Of a DNA stretch of 64,000 bases, positions 57,700 through 64,000 are shown in pieces. Both the position numbers and the translations under genes were made by a program. The stretch lies in contig NC_043743.1 in the NCBI RefSeq assembly GCF_004337985.1, positions 3,084,543 to 3,148,542 of the forward strand, in the 5' to 3' direction. Source of the stretch: Pyricularia pennisetigena. Its lineage: Eukaryota; Ascomycota; Sordariomycetes; Magnaporthales; Pyriculariaceae. The notes below the pieces were generated by a model. The model saw only the letters and a program-made list of their open reading frames with translations. It had not been told where the DNA came from and did no database searches. The number at the start of each line of letters is the position of its first letter. Position 1 is the first letter of the stretch.

Positions 57700-59466
57700 T
57701 CACAGGTGCGTCTGATAAAGTCTGACCACGCTCGAGATCCCCCAGAGCCCGACCAGACAGACGGCCTGGACCGGCGCAAAGATGGCGCCCCTGACGACGA
57801 CGAACCCACTGACCACAGCAAACACCACCGGGCCCGCGATCGAAGTCTTGTAGGGCCTCTCCAGGTCCGGCTCGCGCTTCCGCAGCACGAGAGCGCCGAT
57901 GGCCGCCAGGAAGAAGAAGCTGTACTCGGCTAGGCCGTTGAAGAGGACGAGGAAGCGGAACGAGCCGCCGGCAATGTACACGGCGGACAGGACCAGTGCC
58001 ATGACCGTTGCCACGACGGGGTCTTCGCCTTCGACCCCGCCGCACGCCTGTGGAAGGTAGCCCCTGTTGGCGGCTGCCAGGGTCATCTTGATGGTGATGA
58101 ATGTGTTTCCGACCAGCGAGCCTAATATTATGGTGCAGACGAGAACTGTCGAGGCAAACCCTGCCCACTGGCCGAGCAACCGAGAGAATGCGTCCTGCTG
58201 TTTGTTAGTGAACTGGGCAGCCAAACCTTGACGACTCAGTGCATTTCCGGAGGGAGGGAGGATCCCAGTGACTACTTACCACTGCCACGGTGTCGCTGCT
58301 CGGCACAACAATCCATGGGAGCAAAACGTAGTATGCCGCGTTCGCTGCCACGAAGCACACGATTATGGTCGGTAGAGCAGTGTTGATAGCCCTCGGCAGC
58401 TGCTTAGACGGGTTCCGCAGGTCCGGAGACACGTAGACAGCCTTGTCCCACCCGCAATACCCCCAAAGCGCTGCGTACAGGGCGGCGGAAAAACGACCAA
58501 CCATCTCCCATGCGCCAAGCTGATCCCACTCGGTGGTCGGGGAGTTGCGGATGGCGAACCAGTTCCTCTCGCGCCAGTCCTGGCCTCCGACGGTGTCGTT
58601 CTTGCTCGGATCGATCAAGACAAGTAGCACCACCGTCAGGGCGGCAGTGACAACTAGACAAACCGTCAACAGCTTGACGATGACGAAGAAAGAGTTGAGC
58701 TTGTTGATCCGCGCAGAGCCTAGAAGGGTGCTTGCGCAGGTCACGGTGGCTAGGAGGAAGGCAAAGATCTTTGTGATGTCGCTGTTGTGCGTCTCTGTCA
58801 GGTTGAAAGCAGCCAGGATGTTTGAGATGAAGACGATGCAGAGAATGGCCAGGGTCACGGGCATAACGCCAAAGATCCAGGTCCAGGCGGCGAGGTGACC
58901 AAAGAGATCACCAAAAATGTAGCTCAGGTAGGCCTGGACACCACCTGGAGCGGATGGGGAATGATGGCATGACAGAAACGCGTCAGCATGGATCTCTGGG
59001 ACAAAACTCTGTTGAGTAGAACTAGAAGAATACCTTCTCCAGGAATGGCGGTCCCCAGCTCAGCGAGGGTGCTGGCGCCAGTCCAAGCCAGCAGACCACC
59101 TACCAGCCATACCGACAAGGCTACGCCCGGTGACGGGACATTGGCGTCGATTGCTCCCGGCGAAGTGAAGATGCCGCTGCCGATGACGATGGAGACAATG
59201 ATGGCAAAGGCCTCCTTTGCTCCAAACTTGTGGGCAAACGCGACCGGCCGCAGCTCCAGGTCGTGTTCCTGGCTAACGGCGCCACCAAAGCCTCCTGTGC
59301 TGTCGTAGTTGCCATTGGGCGACGATGCTCCATCTCCAAGCAGTGGCGTTTCAACGCTGGCCTGCTGTCGACCGTCGTTCTCTGATGAGTCAGGCATCAT
59401 TTCTGTGATGCCCAATGCAGGGTAGACAATGGACGAGCCTCTTGGTCGATTGGGTTTGGTTGTCAT
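57700..59466 (-). CDS. LAT-type amino-acid permease (APC superfamily), 531 aa, three exons
   Basis: Exons 59466-59034, 58944-58280 and 58197-57700; phases agree and the total is 1,596 nt. The donor of intron 1 is GTATTC, less usual but in phase with acceptor TCCAG; intron 2 uses GTAAGT and CTAAC..CAG. The protein has a hydrophilic N-terminus, then 'FAIIVSIVIGSGIFTSPGAI', 'GLLAWTGASTLAELGTAIPG', 'YAALWGYCGWDKAVYVSPDL' and 'ANRGYLPQACGGVEGEDPVV' - the order seen in L-type/b(0,+)-like transporters and the yeast methionine permease Mup1 group. About 12 membrane helices are expected, at the plasma membrane. Substrate is not visible in the sequence. It is divergently arranged with the SDR gene, sharing a 797-nt region. 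Confidence 0.88.
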
Positions 59467-60263
59467 GTTGAAAAGAGAAGAAAGTTTAAAAACAAAAGAG
59501 GTTGGGACAAAAAAAAGCCGAGAATAAAAAAGAAGCGAAAGGAAAGGAATCACAAGCGCGAGAATGCAGCACCAATCAATGGATGCATCCGGTGACACGC
59601 CAACAATCAACCGTCGCACCGGCCGCGTCCAACGGAGGCGTTGCGAAACGTCACCATTTTGAGTTTGCAGGTAGCACGTGCTATGTTTTGGCTGTGAGGC
59701 TATGATCGCGACATCGGCCCAAGCTGGCCTCCACCGCCAAGCCAACGGTGCCATGCCATCATGCCATTGCCCCCCTTGACCGACTGAACAAGCCGACTGC
59801 CGAAGGGTCTTTTCGAAACAGACAGGCCCACTCTTTTTGAATAAAAAAAAAGTGCTTACCCTAACCCTTGCCAGATGCATCGGGCGTTCGGCGATAAGCT
59901 GATTTGGATGCATCTCCTGCTGACATTCGATTGCCTCAATTCCTTGATTTGCACTGAAAATTTGCACTGAAAATTTGCACTGAAAATTTGCACTGAAAAC
60001 CCGACCAACCATAATACCTCCGATGGCAATGGGAGCGATAATTGGTGCAGGATGGTCCGGCCAAGATGGGTATGACGCCAGCCCGGCCTCTACAATGCTT
60101 TCCTATAAAAACCCGGCGACGTTCCGGGACAACAGTCAAACTGGGGTACGAAGATCAACGTTGCAGGCGTCTACAAAGTATACCTCCAAGCAAACTATCA
60201 GTAATTACCCACCATAAAAAAAAAAAAGGGTAATCATCCACCGATATCCCATCTCCGGCATCA
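59467..60263. promoter_or_regulatory. shared divergent promoter with 13-bp tandem repeat
   Basis: Common 5' region of the LAT-type permease (-) and the SDR gene (+). It contains four perfect head-to-tail copies of TTTGCACTGAAAA (59948-59999) and an A12 run at 60216-60227, 36 nt before the SDR start. Confidence 0.5.
59948..59999. repeat. 4 x 13-bp tandem repeat
   Basis: Four identical units of TTTGCACTGAAAA (59948-59960, 59961-59973, 59974-59986, 59987-59999), between divergent genes. Confidence 0.95.
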
Positions 60264-61061
60264 ATGTCATCCTCAGCAACACCCAACAGCGCTCTGCCCC
60301 TCGCTGGCAAGACGGCCCTCGTCACCGGCGCCTCCCGCGGCATCGGCGCCGGGATCGCCCTCGACCTGGCCCGCCAGGGAGCCGCCGTGATCCTACACTA
60401 TGCATCGCCATCCAGCCGGTCCAAGGTGGAAGCGCTCTGCGCCGAGATCGCCTCGCTGCCGCACAAGCCGAGCACATCCATGTTCCGCGCCGACCTCTCC
60501 AGCCCGGACGGCGCCTCGACGCTTCTGGCCGACATCAAGGCGCAGCACGGCGGGGACGCATTCAAGCTCGACATCCTGGTCAACAACGCCGGCATGTCCA
60601 AGCCGATCCCGCTGTCGCAGATCACGGCGGCCGACTACGAGGCCACGTACGGGCTCAACGTGCGGGGGCCCCTGCTGGTGACGCAGGCGGTGTTGCCGCA
60701 CCTGAACCCGCGGGCGCGCATCGTCAACGTGTCGTCCGTCGGCGCGAGGGCCGGCTACCCTTCGCTGTCGCTGTACTGCTCGTCCAAGGCGGCGCTGGAA
60801 GGGCTGACGAGGGTGTGGGCGGCCGAGCTGGGCGGCGACGGCACCACGGTCAACTGCGTGGCGCCGGGGCCCGTGGGGAGCGACATGTTGGACCTTATCC
60901 CACAGGAGCTGGTCAAGTCGCAGCAGATGCGCACGCCCGTGGAGAAGAGGACGGGGAGGGTTGATGAGGTTGCAAAGGTCGTGACGTGGCTGTGCGGAGA
61001 CGGCGCTGGATGGATTTCGGGGCAGACTATCTCGGCAAGCGGTGGTTATGCCATGTATTGA
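60264..61061 (+). CDS. classical short-chain dehydrogenase/reductase, 265 aa, single exon
   Basis: NAD(P)-dependent oxidoreductase of the classical SDR family (250-270 aa). The Rossmann glycine motif TGASRGIG is at residues 21-28, NNAG at 107-110, the catalytic serine in 'VNVSSVG' at 157/158, and the YxxxK pair Tyr171/Lys175 in 'YCSSK'. The C-terminal 'GWISGQTISASGGYAMY' is the usual family ending. 'HYASPSSRS' follows strand 2 where the cofactor is chosen; an uncharged or basic patch suggests NADPH but this is weak. No targeting signal, so cytosolic. The substrate is unknown; it resembles 3-ketoacyl-ACP reductase-like and polyol/naphthol reductase-like fungal SDRs. An A12 run lies 36 nt upstream of the start. 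Confidence 0.92.
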   Translation: MSSSATPNSALPLAGKTALVTGASRGIGAGIALDLARQGAAVILHYASPSSRSKVEALCAEIASLPHKPSTSMFRADLSSPDGASTLLADIKAQHGGDAFKLDILVNNAGMSKPIPLSQITAADYEATYGLNVRGPLLVTQAVLPHLNPRARIVNVSSVGARAGYPSLSLYCSSKAALEGLTRVWAAELGGDGTTVNCVAPGPVGSDMLDLIPQELVKSQQMRTPVEKRTGRVDEVAKVVTWLCGDGAGWISGQTISASGGYAMY

Positions 61062-62535
61062 GAGGGATGCTTGTCTGGAGACCTGGGTCCTTCGGGCCTG
61101 GCAAGCCTAGTATTGGGGGTCTAGACGGGCTGCTAGGAATGCGTCTCTGAGTCGGCGGCTGTTTATTGACCAGTAACTTAGTCGGCCGTTGCAATTACCA
61201 TCTAGGCAACATGGATGAGATGGCTAGCCTGAAGCGTGGAACCCTCGTAAGTCACAAGTCAGCTGTCACGCGGAACATGGACGCATTGCAGGACCAACAA
61301 CGGTCTATGCCACGGTCAACAATACCTTTTTTTTGGTCAACTCCACCACATTGGTGCTCCGGCCTTTTTTTTGGGGTAAATCCCAGGTTGTAAATTCTAT
61401 CAAAGTACGACTTTCGGGATTGTGCTACAACCTGCAGTCGTTGGCGGCCCCTTGGACAGCAATTGGCTCCTTTCAAGTGTGAAAGCGGCCCTATTGCAAA
61501 AGGTAGCAGTTGCACGATGCGCGCCAAGCTAAGCGATTGTATATTGCTTGGCTTTTGCGCTAGTCTAGTCTAGACTAGCAATGGATATCGCAATTAGATC
61601 TGTCTGTTGAAAAAATGCGTAGTGATGCAGGGCAGCTCACTCGCAAGGCTTCTTTCTTATGTATAACTGGTCTGAATGCTTCCACATAAACTAGGCTAGT
61701 GACCATAGAATTATGCTTCCACCAACTGCCTGTATAACCGCTGCTGGTCAACCCGTCTATTATTCTTTGTCTCCCGACACCAAGTTGGGCAAAACGGATG
61801 CGAAAAAGGCAGCGCAGGACATTGCCTAGCACCATGGCTTCCTGGACGAAGAAAGGATGGATGGTAATTGCTGCCGAACATCGGCGTGACACTGACAAAG
61901 CTTTTGACGCGGAGAGGCACATGTCGCACCTCATCACGACGTATCTTCGTATCCGCCCCGTCGTCGCCAGCATATGCTGGGCGACTGAAAAGGGGTTGCC
62001 CGCTGACCCCACGCGGAAATGCCAAAGTTGCTCCACATTTAAAGCTCGCATAGAACTTTGTTTGACAGCAGCGAAGCGCGATTCGTCTTGGAGCTTCTGC
62101 CAAAAGGCTGACTGACGACAACAGGCTAGAGCGGGAAGCTAAGCGTGCCGATCCCACCTCGTTTTCATTCCAAGGTTTTTTCAGACAACATCGTCGTTAC
62201 GTTATGTTAACATCCCTGGTGGTAGTGGATACTATCCAGCCAGTGGGTATCGCCCTGCAACCGGAGATTGAATCCCTTGACCCCCATTATGCGTCAAGCA
62301 ATGCCATGTCAACAAGACCTCGGCTCGAATTCTATTGAAACAGCATTTAAGAACATATCGTCCCTTGGAATTGGACCTCTATTTCTTTTCTGACCACCAT
62401 CCCAACTCAACCAATACGCTCGCTTCAAACCAAGGTTTTTAACTGCACATTTTCAGTTGAACCAACACCATTCGTTCCCGATACACCAGTGATATCAAAT
62501 AATTAAACACACAAAAAAAAAAAAAATCCACCAAA
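61062..62535. other. intergenic, 1.5 kb
   Basis: No gene is supported. A palindrome CTAGTCTAGACTAG lies at 61564-61577. The last 15-25 nt are an A-rich leader (A14 at 62513-62526) of the next gene. Confidence 0.45.
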
Positions 62536-63081
62536 ATGCGTGCTTCCTTCCTCGCTGTTGCCGTCGCCGCTGTCGCCGTCCAGGCCGCCCCGGCTGTTGA
62601 GACGCGTGACGCCGTCGCCGCCATTCCTGCCGCCTGCACTCCTACCCCGGGTCTCGACACTGCCGCTACCTATGACAAGTTTTTCGCCTTCCAGAAGACG
62701 TACCTGTTCGACAAGAACGTTGCCGAGACGTTCAAGTACTTTGCTGCCGACTTTCAGGTATGATATTTTTTTTTTCTCTCCATTTCAGTTTCCAAGATTA
62801 TAAAACTATAAGAAATAATAAAAAAGAAGCTACTAACACAACCCTGCACCCCAACAAAACAGAGCAAGCAGCGTTTCTCGTCCCTCAACAGAGATCAGTA
62901 CTGGGCCAGCAGCGTCGTCCAGGACTGGAACACGACCCCAAGCTACCCCACTGACTCGACCTTCAAGGACGGCACGGCGCACGTCGCCTACGACCTGGGC
63001 GAGAAGAGGACCGGTCACGCCGGTGACGACTTTGTCTGGAAGGATGGCTGCATTGTTTCGCACCAGCAGACCAGGTCTTGA
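62536..63081 (+). CDS. small secreted protein, possible NTF2/SnoaL-like fold, 146 aa, two exons
   Basis: Exons 62536-62757 and 62863-63081; donor CAG|GTATGA, branch CTAAC, acceptor AACAG; 441 nt in frame. The signal peptide is clear ('FLAVAVAAVAVQAAPA') and is followed by a short alanine-rich pro-region. The mature part has helices 'TYDKFFAFQKTYLFDKNVAE' and 'SLNRDQYWASSVVQDW', then strands ('HVAYDLG', 'DDFVWKDGCIVSH'), an order compatible with the cone-like NTF2/SnoaL fold, where the final strand is often 'F.W.DGKI'. Only two cysteines. Fold assignment is tentative; secretion is well supported. The coding-strand leader has 14 A ending 9 nt before the ATG. Confidence 0.72.
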
Positions 63082-63647
63082 GTGACGCTGAGGGAGGAAG
63101 TGATTCGTTCAGATTACTTGGGTATAAATAGGCATTCAAGTTATATTTACCTGATGAAACTTGCTCGCCTGAAACCTTCCACAGAGCAGAGATGTGTCTG
63201 ATACAAAAAACAGAACGCGCTTACCCTGATCGTATTCACGGACAAGAAATTGCTGCTATGACATCATATTGAATCATTCCAAGGATTCCGGCCTCACCAG
63301 TATCAACGTTTTCATATGTCTGCTGCTACTTGGTCAGAAATATACAACCTATCAAGCAATTATACACGTAGTTACTGCGCTGAACGTTGTACTACCTCAT
63401 CCAAGGGCTATAATTGAGGAAAGCATTTGTAAGCTCTCGACTGCACTATCCTCATTCGTTTTCAGACCATCATGTCCTGTCTGTTCAGCCGCTAATTTTC
63501 CAGGAATAACAAGCTCGTCCTCCACCATTTGATTCTCCTTTATGTTTTCTTTCATGGCCGATGCTGTGGGTTGTTCTAGTGGGCGATAAACGAAGCTTTG
63601 GATACCAGGAGCTCCATTTATAAATGAGCGTTTTGCAGTCAGCTGCC
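63082..63647. other. intergenic before 5S rRNA gene
   Basis: No gene seen in 566 nt. Confidence 0.5.
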
Positions 63648-63765
63648 ACATACGACCATACCCACTGGAATACACGGGATCCCGTCCGCTCTCCCCTAGT
63701 TAAACCAGTGAGGGCCGAACTAGTACTCAGGTGGGTGACCACTGGGGAATCCTCGGTGTTGTATG
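63648..63765 (+). rRNA. 5S ribosomal RNA
   Basis: A complete 5S rRNA of about 118 nt from ACATACGACCATA to GTTGTATGT. It has the terminal stem (ACATACGAC pairs with GTTGTATGT), the loop-A/helix II region, the internal control region ('CGAACTAGTACTCAGGTGGG' includes box C-like sequence) and the typical 'GGTGACCACTGGGGAATCC' 3' half. A T-run follows directly (TTTTTT, then more T), the RNA polymerase III terminator. Fungal genomes of this group carry 5S genes dispersed, each with its own control region. End may be 1-3 nt different. Confidence 0.93.
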
Positions 63766-63794
63766 TTTTTTGATTTTTTTGATATTTTTTTTTT
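63764..63794 (+). terminator. RNA polymerase III T-run terminator
   Basis: T-rich run directly after the 5S 3' end (T6, then further T runs). Confidence 0.75.
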
Positions 63795-63931
63795 CCGAAC
63801 GCAGTATTTGTGGGTTATATACAATTTTATATTATTCCCAAAAACAAGCATCGCGTAATGTGCTACATTGTATAAACCGTTAAATTTTTTTACCAAATAT
63901 TACATTATAATGTTGCTATATATGACGTGCT

Positions 63932-64000
63932 CATACATCCGACCATACCCATTGGAATACACGGGATCCCGTCCGCTCTTAGTCTCAGGCTCATCCCTGA
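63932..64000 (+). pseudogene. truncated 5S rRNA-like copy
   Basis: Starts with 'ATACATCCGACCATACCCA' and matches the intact 5S copy closely for about 48 nt, through 'GGGATCCCGTCCGCTCT' (63963-63979), then departs from it ('TAGTCTCAGGC'). The T-arm of helix II and the internal control region are missing. It lies about 170 nt after the end of the intact gene. The window ends before its full extent is seen. Confidence 0.7.

Noticed and set aside
62250..62280. Possible tRNA T-arm ('GGAGATTGAATCCC')
   Set aside because: Stem pairing fails and no anticodon arm can be built.
1..64000. CRISPR arrays, bacterial insertion sequences or prophage
   Set aside because: Spliced genes and fungal families show a eukaryotic nuclear sequence; no spaced direct-repeat array or transposase frame is present.

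Overview
The window is nuclear DNA of a filamentous ascomycete, most likely a sordariomycete. The genes carry short spliceosomal introns (59-125 nt for most) with GTAAGT/GTATGT-type donors and CTAAC-type branch sites. Coding GC is high and intergenic DNA is AT-rich. The 5S rRNA gene is dispersed and of the Neurospora/Magnaporthe type, and the families present (fungal LOV photoreceptor, ascomycete laccase, exonuclease V of the Dem1 type, spliceosome-disassembly factor NTR1) are fungal. The species cannot be fixed from the sequence. Two N gaps, one of them inside a T tract, show it is a draft assembly. Long A/T homopolymers (20-49 nt) are unusually common.

Layout. 0.3-9.6 kb: an F-box-like protein (-), a short F-box protein with a C-terminal membrane anchor (-), and exonuclease V (+). 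10.6-16.2 kb: a secreted GH92 alpha-mannosidase (+) convergent with a LOV-domain photoreceptor (-). 17.8-20.5 kb: a metallo-beta-lactamase-like protein with a glutamine tract and a secreted Thr/Ser-rich protein (both -). 22.8-34.2 kb: an accessory island with an ankyrin/subtilisin-like protease gene (-), a conserved-looking 299-residue protein of unknown function (-), and, transcribed away from them, a seven-exon NLR-like gene (+) with an alpha/beta-hydrolase-like N-terminus, NACHT-like centre, ankyrin repeats and a terminal ZZ zinc finger. 35.5 kb: a decayed ABM-like gene. 36.2-45.7 kb: an amino-acid permease and an ascomycete laccase (both -), separated by more than 5 kb with no convincing gene. 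48.6-53.7 kb: NTR1/TFIP11-like (+) and an unknown 186-residue protein (+). 56.7-63.1 kb: a cysteine-rich small secreted protein (+), a LAT-type amino-acid permease (-) divergent from an SDR oxidoreductase (+), and a second small secreted protein (+). The window ends with an intact 5S rRNA gene and a truncated 5S-like copy.

The most interesting part is the 22.8-34.2 kb island. Its domain make-up (protease fused to ankyrin repeats, adjacent small partner, NLR-like receptor) is what is known from fungal allorecognition and regulated cell-death loci such as the het-Q1/het-Q2 gasdermin-protease pair. Calling it an immune or cell-death module is inference. Within it, the hydrolase nucleophile position and the Walker A motif of the NLR-like protein look degenerate although the reading frame is intact over seven exons.

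Splice sites below were read by eye. Models were accepted only when exon phases matched and the total was divisible by three; the one unresolved junction is flagged.
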